Shown: one piece after another, positions 7,311 through 17,008 of the stretch
Layout: each line of letters begins with the position of its first letter
How positions within the stretch are numbered: the stretch's first letter is position 1
Source of the DNA: Francisellaceae bacterium
GTDB taxonomy: Bacteria > Pseudomonadota > Gammaproteobacteria > UBA6186 > Azoamicaceae
Length of the DNA: 59,920 bases
Reading direction: 5' to 3'
NCBI GenBank assembly: GCA_018703155.1
Contig: JABJGS010000047.1
Coordinates: forward strand, 1-59,920
Notes under the pieces: generated by a model
Told to the model about the DNA's origin: nothing
Databases searched by the model: none
Seen by the model: the letters and a program-made list of their open reading frames with translations, nothing else
Translations under genes and position numbers: made by a program

Positions 7311-9008
7311 ATGACTATTATTGGTATTGATCTTGGAACTACGAATAGCTTAGTGGCTGTATTTAAAAACAATCGTGCAGAGCTAATACCTAATGCCCTT
7401 GGGGATTATCTTACGCCATCAGTTGTAAGCTTTGATGGACATAAAAGTGTTCTTGTTGGTCAACCTGCAAAATCTAGAGCTATTACTCATCCACACTTAA
7501 CAGTTAGAAATGTTAAGCGTAATATTGGTACAAATCTAGAATATAAATTAGGAAAGCAAAAGTTTACTGCAGAAGAAATAACTTCATTTATTCTGAAATC
7601 TTTAAAAGAGGATGCTCAAAGACATCTTGGTGAAAATATAGAAGAGGCGGTTATAAGTGTGCCTGCATATTTTAATGCTTTGCAACGACGAGCAACAATA
7701 AATGCAGCAAAAATTGCTGGGTTGAAGGTTGAATTGTTAGTAAATGAGCCCACTGCCGCAGCACTAGCGTATGGGATCAATTTAGGTGACACAAGTAATA
7801 CGTTTATGATTTTTGATTTAGGCGGTGGAACATTTGATATAACTATCGTTGAGTATTTTGATGGATTGTTAGAGGTTAGAGCATCATGTGGTGATAACTA
7901 TCTTGGTGGTGAAAATTTCAGCGAAGCGTTATTAGAATATTTTTGCTCTAAATCAGGTTTGAAATTAGATGAAATATCACTTACTGAAAAAGGTCGATTA
8001 GTTCAAGCAATTGAAAAATTGAAAATAAAATTGACTAGTGACATTATAGTTAACATTACTATTAAACTGCATGATCAAGAATATTGTGCAACGATACTTA
8101 GGGATGATTTTTTATCCCATATAAATTCTTTAGTGCATAGATTCAAACAACCAATCCTTAGAGCTATATCCGACAGTGATATTAATATCAAGGAACTACA
8201 AGATGTGGTACTTGTTGGTGGAGCCACAAGGATGCCGTTAGTACGAGATTTTATTGTGAAAACACTGGGTAAATTTCCTTGCTATACGCATAATCCAGAT
8301 GAGGTGGTAGCAATAGGTGCTGCTATTCAAGCAGGACTTAAACAAAATACGAAAGCACTTGATGATATAGTTTTGGCAGATGTATGCCCATATACTTTGG
8401 GTACTAGAGTGGTCAAATTGGATATCAAGAATGAATTTGACGGATATAAGTATTTACCTATTATTGAACGAAATACAAAGATTCCTGTTAGTAGATTTGA
8501 GACACTTGAACCAACAGATAAAAAACAAAAAGAAATAAATATTGAAGTTTTACAGGGTGAAAATCGCAATCCAGACAAAAATATATCACTAGGAACTTTA
8601 AATGTTAAAGTTCCAAAGAATGTTAATGAGTGGCCTCCATATATAGACGTGCGATATACATATGATATTAATGGATTATTAGAAGTTGAGGCTATGGTTC
8701 AAGAAACAGGAGAAATAACATCTACTGTCTTTCAAAACTTCAATTCTATTCTATCTGAAGAAGAAGTTGCAAAAAGTATAAAAAAATTGTCATCTATAAA
8801 AATACCACCTATCGAGGTTATTAAAAACAAGTCTTTATTAACAAAATCAGAAGCACTATATGAAGAACTTCTTGGTGAACAAAGAGAAGTATTGGAATAT
8901 TACATTTCTGAATTTGAGAAAAGCTTGAATTTGCAAGATGATACTCAAATAGCATCAGCATATGCGGATTTGAAAATGGCAATTGATGAGTTAGAGCCTC
9001 AGCTGTGA
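7311..9008 (+). CDS. hscC: Hsp70-family chaperone HscC
   Basis: 565 residues, shorter than DnaK (~640) and close to E. coli HscC (556). The ATPase domain has GIDLGTTNS (residues 5-13), AVISVPAYFN, NEPTAAALAYG, DLGGGTFDI and VLVGGATRMP. The substrate-binding beta domain follows from about residue 370; the lid is short. Ribosome binding site GAGGTGTGTT precedes the ATG. The stop overlaps the GTG start of the next gene, a J-domain-like membrane protein, matching the known pairing of HscC with DjlB/DjlC in E. coli. HscC works as an ATP-driven chaperone separate from the main DnaK system; its clients are poorly known, with links to sigma-70 control in E. coli. Confidence 0.85.
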   Translation: MTIIGIDLGTTNSLVAVFKNNRAELIPNALGDYLTPSVVSFDGHKSVLVGQPAKSRAITHPHLTVRNVKRNIGTNLEYKLGKQKFTAEEITSFILKSLKEDAQRHLGENIEEAVISVPAYFNALQRRATINAAKIAGLKVELLVNEPTAAALAYGINLGDTSNTFMIFDLGGGTFDITIVEYFDGLLEVRASCGDNYLGGENFSEALLEYFCSKSGLKLDEISLTEKGRLVQAIEKLKIKLTSDIIVNITIKLHDQEYCATILRDDFLSHINSLVHRFKQPILRAISDSDINIKELQDVVLVGGATRMPLVRDFIVKTLGKFPCYTHNPDEVVAIGAAIQAGLKQNTKALDDIVLADVCPYTLGTRVVKLDIKNEFDGYKYLPIIERNTKIPVSRFETLEPTDKKQKEINIEVLQGENRNPDKNISLGTLNVKVPKNVNEWPPYIDVRYTYDINGLLEVEAMVQETGEITSTVFQNFNSILSEEEVAKSIKKLSSIKIPPIEVIKNKSLLTKSEALYEELLGEQREVLEYYISEFEKSLNLQDDTQIASAYADLKMAIDELEPQL

Positions 9009-10300
9009 GTGAGTATGTATGGCAGTTTCTTGAATTAGAAGAAACCAATAATATTTTTCTTATAAAAAAAGCCTATAAAAAACTTTTGAAGAAATTTCAA
9101 ATTGAGCAAAAACCAGAATCTTTATTAGAGCTTAATGATATATATGCCCAAGCAATAAATTTAGCAAAACATGAAATTAATACTGAAAGTGAGCATGACA
9201 CAACACATGATGGAATAATAAATAGCAATGAGATGGATTATCAAACAATAAGTAAGCTGCAAAAAAGTATTGATAATAAGTCAGAAATAGATGTTCTAAG
9301 TAATATCCTTGCTAATCAAGAAAATATTAACTTAAACTTGGTTGATGGAATTTCAGATGATATAACCGAATATGATTGTACTGATGATATTCTGCACAAA
9401 GATGAATCTCTTCTATTCACGATAGATTCAGTAGATATGACTGATGTATATGAACTTGATAATGAAGATGAGTGTGAAATAGAGCATAATGAAGAGATAC
9501 AAAATTCCATATTAGAGCTACTTGAAGATGACAAGTTAAGAAATAATATAGAAGTATGGCAGGAATTGTTAACTCAAAAAACATTAATAGATATAGAGGA
9601 GTTTCAATCCTTAAAAAAATGTTTGTTAAAAGAAATGATATTAAATGAAGTATGTGATAGCAATAGTCAATTCTTCATAAAAAATCATGAAATAATCTTA
9701 TATATTGCGAAAGTTTTTCATTTGAATACGGATTGCATTGGAGCTTATACTAATAGTAAGAATTTGCCGATAGATTTAGTAGATAAATTTTATGATGGTG
9801 TTGACGTTGCTGAAGCAATCAGGAATGATTCTCTCCTTGTAGAAATTTTAGATGTTGCTCATGAATTGCATATTGATTTCCAACAAATGCTGAAAGATGT
9901 TTTTATTTTCGAGTTTGCAGAAGGGGATGCATATATTAAGGATAAGGTTATTACTCGAGTTTCTAAATTTAAAAACAAATATAAATCATCAAAAGCTATT
10001 AGAAAATATTTATCGTGGAACTTTTATAATTTAACTTTAATAAACAAATGGCCAGGCCGTAATGCGTGTCTGGTAAATGGCTCTTACTACAAAGTTTTAC
10101 TGAAAGAATTTGGAATAAGTAATAGCTCTATAAAAAAGTATTTGCCAAAAGAAAATAGGAAAATATTTCAATCTTTTTTGGATAAGCATTCATACAGATA
10201 TAAAATATTCTCAATTCTGAAAAGTTATTTTGTATGGGTTATTATTTTCAGGATCATAATTGCTGTATATGATTATGCTACAGTGAAATTTGCTTTGTAG
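9005..10300 (+). CDS. DjlB/DjlC-like J-domain membrane protein
   Basis: 431 residues from a GTG that overlaps the hscC stop (GTGA), so the two are translationally coupled. The N-terminus (VWQFLELEETNNIFLIKKAYKKLLKKFQ) resembles helices I-II of a J domain, but the HPD tripeptide that stimulates Hsp70 is not visible. Residues 75-170 are strongly acidic. Near residue 350 there is a conserved-looking WPGRNACLVNGSYY block, and the chain ends with one membrane helix (YFVWVIIFRIIIAVY). This layout fits the tail-anchored DjlB/DjlC proteins that partner HscC. Probable job: recruit HscC to the inner membrane. Loss of HPD would make the co-chaperone function atypical. Confidence 0.65.
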   Translation: MSEYVWQFLELEETNNIFLIKKAYKKLLKKFQIEQKPESLLELNDIYAQAINLAKHEINTESEHDTTHDGIINSNEMDYQTISKLQKSIDNKSEIDVLSNILANQENINLNLVDGISDDITEYDCTDDILHKDESLLFTIDSVDMTDVYELDNEDECEIEHNEEIQNSILELLEDDKLRNNIEVWQELLTQKTLIDIEEFQSLKKCLLKEMILNEVCDSNSQFFIKNHEIILYIAKVFHLNTDCIGAYTNSKNLPIDLVDKFYDGVDVAEAIRNDSLLVEILDVAHELHIDFQQMLKDVFIFEFAEGDAYIKDKVITRVSKFKNKYKSSKAIRKYLSWNFYNLTLINKWPGRNACLVNGSYYKVLLKEFGISNSSIKKYLPKENRKIFQSFLDKHSYRYKIFSILKSYFVWVIIFRIIIAVYDYATVKFAL

Positions 10301-10925
10301 AAATATTATTTAATTGTGAAATACTCGGTGAATTTCAGGCTTTTACTTATTGATTGTCTCCAGGATTTTTCTTTTGATAAATAATAGGTTATTTTAAAGT
10401 TCAACCATAGACATGATGTCTGTTAGTGCATATGTTGTTAGGTGTTAAACTTAATGCTGGGGGAGTGATGAAATTAATATGGATCTAATTTATCAAAAAA
10501 ATAATAAAACAATATTGCAAAATTTGCAAATATGAAGAATTTTGTATGAATTTTAGTGGATGTGTTGTTTCTATAAATTTTTATTTATCGGTATATTGAT
10601 AAATAAGTGTAAAGATTTTCACTAAATATCTTTAATATATAGAATCAAGTAACCTTAATATATATTTTCTTTCTGAAATCAATGCATTGCACACACTAGT
10701 ATCTCTTCGTGGAACTTAATCTTGATTATATTGGGTTATATGTTTAAAAGGGTACATATTAATCTCACTAAACAAACGGCACTTTAAGAACCTTATGATT
10801 TATATATTATTTGTGCTGTAAATTATTGTAGAATGAAAAATTCAGGTTATTTTAAGGTTTACGATAGATTGAAAGTGTAGTGTCTAAATATTAAAAAGAA
10901 ATAAGAGCTAACAATTAATTATTAT
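10301..10925. other. Long AT-rich intergenic region with a perfect hairpin
   Basis: 625 bp without a convincing gene. It contains a perfect inverted repeat, TTATTTATC at 10581-10589 and GATAAATAA at 10598-10606, with an 8-base spacer and no T-run. The palindrome is similar in sequence and spacing to the one at 4776-4797. The region probably carries the promoter of the exported methyltransferase cluster, but no clear -35/-10 pair stands out. Confidence 0.4.
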
Positions 10926-12608
10926 ATGGTGGTGATGGTGTCAAAAAAATATTTATATATTCTTGTTTTCATTTTTTCCTACTTTCATATTGGGAGTGTA
11001 TGCTCACATGTAGATCATAAACAAGATAACATGGATAAATATCTTCAAGATTTAAACTTTAATCTGCCAGAAAAAATTAAAATAGTAGAGTACATTAATA
11101 AAAATAAAAAAGGAGTATATCTCGAATTAGGGTCTGGTGGTGATTCTATTGGTGAGATTGTTGATAATGTGGATCCTGGTTTACCATTGAAAATCATTGT
11201 TGCTGATTTAGATGATAACGTATTGAAAAGTATACCTAAGAGATATCCTGAAATAAATAAATATATAGAAAATACAGATAAAAATAAACTTAGTGTGGAG
11301 TTAGTGCATTTAGATGCAACTAATTTATATGTCATTGAAACTTCAACTATACAAGGGATTAATGCTTCTGCATTAGTACACGAAGTCCATTCTTACTCTT
11401 CATCCAAAAGTGGATTGGATCAGTTTTTTTTGGAAAGTGCTAGGGTTCTTGATGAAAATGGGATGCTAATTTATCGTGACCCAATCTTGCAGGATGATGC
11501 TGGATCTCCAAACATTTTGGTATTAAAGGAGTCTTTATACAAAATGTTTGTAACTTTATTATTTCCCAAATTACTGGATATTGAATTTACTAAGATTAAG
11601 GACATGTATGGCAACTCTATTAAACCAGATTTTTCTTATACTGAAAATACAACTATCAATCTACATTTGAAACATGAACGATATAGAAAAAGTATGACAG
11701 TAGCTGAATTCATTGGTACACCATCAAGGCATATAGATTTCAATCAAGACATATCAGTTGTTGGTCCAAGAAGAATTTTGAGTGAAATTGAAAGACATTA
11801 TGTGTTGTTCTTAAAAGATGTATACCCATGTGGATTTATAGACAGTACTTCTCTGCAAGAAGGAAAGTTATTGTCTGATATCACACCAGATCTAGCAAGG
11901 ACCTCTGTGAGAAATTTTTCCACTAATTTAGGAGTGAATTTTGGTGAAGTTCTTGATAATAAAGATGTGTCTATTTTAACTATGGAAAAAGATAATATCA
12001 GAGAATTTATTAATAGAGGAGTGGAAATGGAGAGTACCTCACTTTTAAGCTCTAACATATCAGAACTATTCCATAAAAAAAAGGTTGATCATGCCCTCTA
12101 TAAGATAAATGATAATATGATATGGTTGGATGCTAAACTATTGATGCTTTTATATAATGGACAAGGAAAAGGAATTTTAGATAAATTTACGCTAATAAAT
12201 TCAAATGAAAATAAACTTCCATTTATTTCTATGGACTGGCTGAGAAGGGAAGGGGAAGAATATTATTATTATTTATCAATGGATGAGTTTCTTGATTACT
12301 TATATAGACTATCTGATTTCTATTTTGATTCAATAGGTAAGGGGGATCTTATGTTTTGCCCAATCAATTCTGATTCGGGAGTGGTTGTATCAGAAAGATA
12401 TTTATATAAGAATATATTAGAGCGTGATTCAGTACAAATTGACATGCAGGGTGAAAAACAGGATTTTGTTGTTTCTAAGGCTATTGTCAATTTGCAACTT
12501 ATGAAAAAAGAGAAAGCTATAGAGATATATAAGAAAATTATTGCTAATAATCCTGATAAATATACAATTTTGGCAGCAAGTTTAGTCGAGGGACAACATT
12601 TTTTATAG
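10926..12608 (+). CDS. Exported protein with class I SAM-methyltransferase domain
   Basis: 560 residues. Residues 1-27 form a signal peptide (KK, then a hydrophobic run YLYILVFIFSYF, then a plausible cut after SVCS). Motif I of class I methyltransferases follows at about 64-72 (YLELGSGG), then IIVADLDD at the motif II position and a motif like LVHEVHS. Residues 250-500 match nothing I know; the last ~50 residues look like a helical pair (KAIEIYKKIIANNPD) resembling a TPR. The target molecule is unknown. A SAM-dependent enzyme in the periplasm would lack cofactor, so action after secretion or a cofactor-independent role is possible. It is first in a cluster with a Nudix hydrolase (21 bp gap) and an exported adenylate kinase. 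Confidence 0.6.
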   Translation: MVVMVSKKYLYILVFIFSYFHIGSVCSHVDHKQDNMDKYLQDLNFNLPEKIKIVEYINKNKKGVYLELGSGGDSIGEIVDNVDPGLPLKIIVADLDDNVLKSIPKRYPEINKYIENTDKNKLSVELVHLDATNLYVIETSTIQGINASALVHEVHSYSSSKSGLDQFFLESARVLDENGMLIYRDPILQDDAGSPNILVLKESLYKMFVTLLFPKLLDIEFTKIKDMYGNSIKPDFSYTENTTINLHLKHERYRKSMTVAEFIGTPSRHIDFNQDISVVGPRRILSEIERHYVLFLKDVYPCGFIDSTSLQEGKLLSDITPDLARTSVRNFSTNLGVNFGEVLDNKDVSILTMEKDNIREFINRGVEMESTSLLSSNISELFHKKKVDHALYKINDNMIWLDAKLLMLLYNGQGKGILDKFTLINSNENKLPFISMDWLRREGEEYYYYLSMDEFLDYLYRLSDFYFDSIGKGDLMFCPINSDSGVVVSERYLYKNILERDSVQIDMQGEKQDFVVSKAIVNLQLMKKEKAIEIYKKIIANNPDKYTILAASLVEGQHFL

Positions 12609-12628
12609 TAGGTGTAAGGTGATTTGTT

Positions 12629-13141
12629 GTGACTGATGAGATTTTAGATTTAGTTAATGAACATGATGAAGTAATATCTTCATTATCCAGAAATAATATT
12701 TATAAGCAAAAATTGAAGAATTTTAGAGTTGTAAATGCTATTTTGGTTAATGTTGATAATGAAATATGGCTGCCTATAAGGAATAAAAACAAAACGTTAT
12801 TTCCATTAAGCTTAGATACAAGTGTGGGGGGGCATGTCAAGTCAGGAGAGAGCTATTCTCAAGCACTGTTTAGAGAAACTAAAGAAGAATTGAATATTGA
12901 TTTGGCCTCATGTCCATTCTCCTTTTTATTTGAATTGAATCCTAATGTTCATCTTACATCTGCTTTTATGCATGTTTATAAAATATTTTGGTCAGGAGCA
13001 ATATCACCAAATTATAACACTGAAGATATAGAGAGTGGTAAATGGTATGAAGTGTCAGAGGCTATTTCCTTGATTGAAGAGGGCACTAAATGTAAATCAG
13101 ATTTACCACTAATACTAAAAAAGTTGATCAGAAAATGTTGA
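12629..13141 (+). CDS. Nudix hydrolase, YfcD/IDI-like
   Basis: 170 residues from a GTG start with TAAGGTGA upstream. The Nudix box is complete: G-HVKSG-E-SYSQALF-RE-TKEE-LNI, near residues 68-90. The N-terminal EILDLVNEHDEVI resembles YfcD and isopentenyl-diphosphate isomerase-type Nudix proteins. It should hydrolyse a nucleoside diphosphate linked to another group, or isomerise a diphosphate; the substrate is unknown. Unlike its two neighbours it has no signal peptide. It overlaps the adenylate kinase start by 7 bp, indicating one transcript. Confidence 0.85.
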   Translation: MTDEILDLVNEHDEVISSLSRNNIYKQKLKNFRVVNAILVNVDNEIWLPIRNKNKTLFPLSLDTSVGGHVKSGESYSQALFRETKEELNIDLASCPFSFLFELNPNVHLTSAFMHVYKIFWSGAISPNYNTEDIESGKWYEVSEAISLIEEGTKCKSDLPLILKKLIRKC

Positions 13142-13860
13142 TAAAAAAAATACTATTTACATTGGTCGTAATGTGCTCATCACTTTCCGTAGAAGCAAAA
13201 ACCCCTAATATTATATTAATTGGCCTTCCTGGCACAGGAAAGGGTAGCATTTCACAACATTTGGTAAGTGAGCATGGGTATTATCAGATTTGTCTTGGTG
13301 ACCTGTTTCGTGAAGAAATTCGTAAGAACACAGAGTTTGGTATACAAATAAAGAATATTGTTGCTAAAGCAGATTATGTTGATGATTATACTTCCTTTAA
13401 TTATTTATCTAAATATATAGATGATGCTATATCTCAAGATAAACCAATATTGTTTGATGGATATCCTCGCTCGAAAAAAGCACAAGAGCTGTTAACTAAT
13501 TACTTGAGTGTGGAAAAGTTAGTTGATGATACGATTATTTTATCTTTGTTTGCTCCAATAGAAGTGTTGGATTATAGAGTGCTAGGTCGTTTAATTTGCA
13601 GTGAATGCAACCACGTATATCATAAAAAGGACTTTGATAAACATGGTGGTGAGTGTGGTAAATGCAATAAAAAATTGACAAAAAGAACTGAAGATACCCG
13701 GAAAATTTTACATAAGAGAATTAAACATTATAATGAAAATATTCTTCCTATAATTGAAGCACTTGCAGATAATATGAAACTAATAACTTTAGATACTAGT
13801 GAAAGTATTTACTCAGTGTTGAGTGAAGTAGAATCCAAAACACAAATGAAGGTTAGATGA
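13135..13860 (+). CDS. Adenylate-kinase-like protein with signal peptide
   Basis: 241 residues. Residues 1-22 are a signal peptide (KK, hydrophobic FTLVVMCSSL, cut after VEA). The mature part is a full adenylate kinase fold: P-loop GLPGTGKGS (30-38), GDLFREEI for AMP binding, DGYPRS, a LID with two CxxC pairs (CSEC and CGKC, a structural zinc site), and RTEDT with RIKHYNE near the end. It would interconvert ATP, AMP and ADP. Housekeeping adenylate kinases are cytoplasmic, so an exported one is unusual; ecto-adenylate kinases are known as secreted virulence factors in some bacteria. It is the last gene of the three-gene cluster. Confidence 0.8.
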   Translation: MLIKKILFTLVVMCSSLSVEAKTPNIILIGLPGTGKGSISQHLVSEHGYYQICLGDLFREEIRKNTEFGIQIKNIVAKADYVDDYTSFNYLSKYIDDAISQDKPILFDGYPRSKKAQELLTNYLSVEKLVDDTIILSLFAPIEVLDYRVLGRLICSECNHVYHKKDFDKHGGECGKCNKKLTKRTEDTRKILHKRIKHYNENILPIIEALADNMKLITLDTSESIYSVLSEVESKTQMKVR

Positions 13861-14091
13861 GATTGTATTGAAAATATACGCTTCAGATAATAGTAATTAA
13901 TTTTGACTACGCACAGGTCTCAAAGTGTCTTTCATTCATTACTTGATTGCATTAATTATGTGCAACAATTTAGTAACTTAATAATATCTTTTTTGTGAAC
14001 ATATCTTTTCTAAGTATTTTTAAAGAAGTTGTTTTAAAATAGAAAATATGCCAATTATTGTATGGGAGCATGTGCACTGAGAGGAAGATAG

Positions 14092-15705
14092 TTAAAATCT
14101 AGGTTTTTTACTATTAGCTAGGGTGGCCGGTACAGGCATGAATGTTTCACAAACAACAAGAACTTCTTTTGGCAAGCTCATAAAGGTTATACGAGGAGCT
14201 TGGCAAGCTCTACTACTAGTACGCATGAGCTCATGTTCTTTTATCCTAACTAAATCTAGAGTATCACAAGTTGATGCTATTATCCGTTTTCTTGCTTTAC
14301 AACTTGATGTAGCAAGAACTGCAGTTTTTCTTATATAGGCTATTTCTTCTAAACTTTTTGTACCACCAAAGTCGGTATCAGAGGAGTCATCAGCACCAAT
14401 ACCTGTGCTAACACAACATGATGATGTAGCCATCTTTAATGCTTTAATCGCGTGAGGACTTGATGTTTTAACAACTGATGCAAACTTCAACAATTGCTCT
14501 TCGATAATTAATATTAAAAACTCTAACTTAGCAACCTTATTTCCTTCATTATCTATTAAGTTACCCATGTTATAAATAACTAATTTTTTAGGCTCATCAT
14601 GTATTTCTCGATATTTCTTAGTTGCCCTTATTGTTTGGAGAAAGCGTTGCTGTACATTTAAGCATTGATATTTAAAAGCAAAGGTACGTAGATTTGTCTT
14701 GGGCCAATGACCAGATAAAAAATTTGGTAAAAATAAACTTGCGTATAAATTAACTAACCTATTTTGTCTATGAAAAAAATATTTATGAACATCATTCCAA
14801 TAGTGAGCAATGATTGCATATGCTTCCATACAATGTAGTTTTTGAGTGAACATGGTATTGTTATACACAATAGGACTTAAATTTGAATGTTTTAATTTTA
14901 GATATATGTATGGAGAATTTGGCTCAGAATCATCTGCTAATGGCAATGCTAAAAGGCGCATGTTTTCAGCAGAGCATTGACATAACTTAGTGATAATGTT
15001 TGGGGATGATGCAAAGATGAAGGTCCATTGTAGTGGTGTAACAGTAACTTCTTTAGAGCGCTCGACCATACGAGGAATTGAATACTGTATTTCTTTTCTA
15101 TCTCTTGTTCCTGCATATGGCAGAGGTATTTTAGGGCCATGATCTATATGAGTGCTCGTAATATTTACATCAGCACCACGGTTTATTAATTCTAGAGTGA
15201 GCGGATCATTTAATCTTTGAATAGATAATATTAGAGCTGTGCTTGAATATAATCCAGGTCTAGAAGTAAAGTTAATAATTTTTGGTGAGCAAAACTCAAG
15301 TAAGGCAAATGCAGCAAAAGTGTTACCGTAACCGATTGCCATCATTAAAGGTGTTTGCCAAAAAAAAGAATCTGTGCTAGCTAAATCGCAGCCATGAACA
15401 ACTAATTTTTCAATAAGCTGTTGGTATTGCGGAAAAGTTATTTTCCGGTGTGCCCCATGATCTTCCTCTGGGCATGAAACAGTTCGGTATTCGCTATATG
15501 CTATTGCAAATAATAAATTTCCACAAATATTTATCCCTGTGGATTTTACGTAAAAATATTTGTCATTTAAATTCAGTCCACTGGCAATGATATAATTAAG
15601 ACTTGTATCTGCCTCTGTAAAATTACCATTATTTAAATTTTCAAAAAAAAGATTTATTTGATGAGATTTAATAGATGTTTTTAATCTTGCTTCAGTTTCA
15701 CTCAT
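14092..15705 (-). CDS. Ankyrin-repeat protein, possible PRANC/F-box-like C-terminus
   Basis: 537 residues. At least three ankyrin-like units are visible in the first half: TPLMMAIGYGNTFAAFALLE (about 118-137), STALILSIQRLNDPLTLELINRGADVN (about 154-180) and TPLQWTFIFASSP (about 224-236). The middle is helical. Close to the C-terminus comes ITFMSLPKEVLVVCETFM, which resembles the LPxE(v/i)L core of F-box and PRANC domains that end some poxvirus and Wolbachia ankyrin proteins and hook into host ubiquitin ligases. No signal peptide is present, as expected for type III or IV effectors. It is a candidate host-directed protein. The ankyrin part is fairly sure; the F-box-like tail is only a motif match. 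Confidence 0.6.
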   Translation of the reverse strand: MSETEARLKTSIKSHQINLFFENLNNGNFTEADTSLNYIIASGLNLNDKYFYVKSTGINICGNLLFAIAYSEYRTVSCPEEDHGAHRKITFPQYQQLIEKLVVHGCDLASTDSFFWQTPLMMAIGYGNTFAAFALLEFCSPKIINFTSRPGLYSSTALILSIQRLNDPLTLELINRGADVNITSTHIDHGPKIPLPYAGTRDRKEIQYSIPRMVERSKEVTVTPLQWTFIFASSPNIITKLCQCSAENMRLLALPLADDSEPNSPYIYLKLKHSNLSPIVYNNTMFTQKLHCMEAYAIIAHYWNDVHKYFFHRQNRLVNLYASLFLPNFLSGHWPKTNLRTFAFKYQCLNVQQRFLQTIRATKKYREIHDEPKKLVIYNMGNLIDNEGNKVAKLEFLILIIEEQLLKFASVVKTSSPHAIKALKMATSSCCVSTGIGADDSSDTDFGGTKSLEEIAYIRKTAVLATSSCKARKRIIASTCDTLDLVRIKEHELMRTSSRACQAPRITFMSLPKEVLVVCETFMPVPATLANSKKPRF

Positions 15706-16066
15706 GAGATATTGCTTTTATAAATAAAGATATATGGGCATACAGTCTATGACATATGAGAATGAATAACGGTCGCAAAGCAATTAAATTGAGTTGTAAC
15801 AGAAATGATAAAGTTTTAAATTTAATTTGTGCAAATCTTCTTTTTGATTCAATAGTTGGAGTCATATATAACCTTCCCAAGATTGCATATAAGCTTAGAT
15901 GATTATTATTTTTGAATGGATATAATAGCATTTTTGTTTTTTTAAGGGAAGTTTACTCAGTTTCATAGAACTCATGGCTGTTAGTTGGTTAACTGTTGCG
16001 GGCTATGCACTATCAATTTTCATTTTGTACTTAAATAGTTTTGATATGTTTTCGAGATTATTTAGG
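15706..16066. other. Intergenic region without a supported gene
   Basis: 361 bp between the ankyrin gene and the exchanger gene. A 45-codon plus-strand frame (15974-16111) encodes a hydrophobic segment but has no ribosome binding site and overlaps the exchanger 3' end, so it is not called. The promoter of the ankyrin gene is presumably here. Confidence 0.4.
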
Positions 16067-17008
16067 TTAATAGATGGCATGAATAATAAAATAAATATAT
16101 GCTCCACTTAGTAAAGCCAACGTTGGAATACGGAGAGAACGTTTACCTAGAAGTAGTGCGCAAACAAAAATCAATGTGATAACAAGCATGTTGATGCTGT
16201 CAAAATTAGCTATTTTATCTGGAATTGGCAATTCTGAGACTAAGGCCCCTGAGCCAAGAACTAAAGTTAAATTAAATATGTTTGAGCCAATAATATTGCC
16301 AATAACTAGGTCTCTTTCTCCTCTCATAGCTGCTGAAATTGATGTAGCAAGTTCTGGTAGGCTAGTTCCAATAGCCATGAGTAGTAAGCCAATAATTAAT
16401 GTGCTGAAACCAAAATACTTTGCTATTTGGACTCCTCCCTCAAGAAGGAAATGAGCACTTATAGGTATAATTGCTGTTGTTGCTATAAGCCACAGACAAT
16501 TTTTTTTAATGTTAACTTCATTTTCAGAGGGAAGGGGATCATTTTCATCTAGTATAGAAAACTTCCAAAAATATAAGACACACCCAAGGCTGAGGAGTAA
16601 AAGAAGTATTCCATGATATTTAGTTATTGTGGTTGTTGAGTATAGGATGTAGCTACAAATAGCGGTAACTATTAGCAAAATTATCGGCTGAGATTTTGAT
16701 TTTATTTCACCAAGCATACTCTTGGATATAAGTAAGCTTGTAGTAAAAACCAGACCAATATTGCTAACGTTTGAGCCAACAACATTACCAATAGCTATAT
16801 CAGCTTCACCTTTATATGTTGCAGTAATAGTTAGCACAAGCTCAGGCAGTGATGTACCAAAAGCTACTAGAGTCAATCCTACTAAAGCTTTAGGTAGATT
16901 AAATTTTTCAGAAATATTTATGCAAGAAAATATAAATTTATCTGCCGCAATGATTAAGAAGGCAAGTCCAAGGCAAAATTGTATTACTGCTATTCCTAGT
17001 TCAAACAT
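16067..17008 (-). CDS. yrbG: Calcium/sodium antiporter, YrbG family
   Basis: 313 residues, about ten membrane segments. Both alpha repeats that form the ion-exchange pathway are complete: GTSLPELVLTITA with GNVVGSN in the first half, and GTSLPELATSISA with GNIIGSN in the second. The length and symmetry fit the bacterial CaCA family member YrbG. It should exchange Ca2+ for Na+ or H+ at the inner membrane. The ATG directly follows the stop of the SpoVR gene (TAGATG), so it seems to be the last gene of the prkA-yeaH-ycgB transcript, an arrangement not found in E. coli. Confidence 0.9.
   Translation of the reverse strand: MFELGIAVIQFCLGLAFLIIAADKFIFSCINISEKFNLPKALVGLTLVAFGTSLPELVLTITATYKGEADIAIGNVVGSNVSNIGLVFTTSLLISKSMLGEIKSKSQPIILLIVTAICSYILYSTTTITKYHGILLLLLSLGCVLYFWKFSILDENDPLPSENEVNIKKNCLWLIATTAIIPISAHFLLEGGVQIAKYFGFSTLIIGLLLMAIGTSLPELATSISAAMRGERDLVIGNIIGSNIFNLTLVLGSGALVSELPIPDKIANFDSINMLVITLIFVCALLLGKRSLRIPTLALLSGAYIYFIIHAIY

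Noticed and set aside
13861-14091. Possible terminator between the convergent adenylate kinase and ankyrin genes
   Set aside because: No stable stem with a T-run was found.
15974-16111. 45-codon plus-strand frame with a hydrophobic segment
   Set aside because: No ribosome binding site, overlaps the 3' end of the antiporter gene, and no recognisable family.
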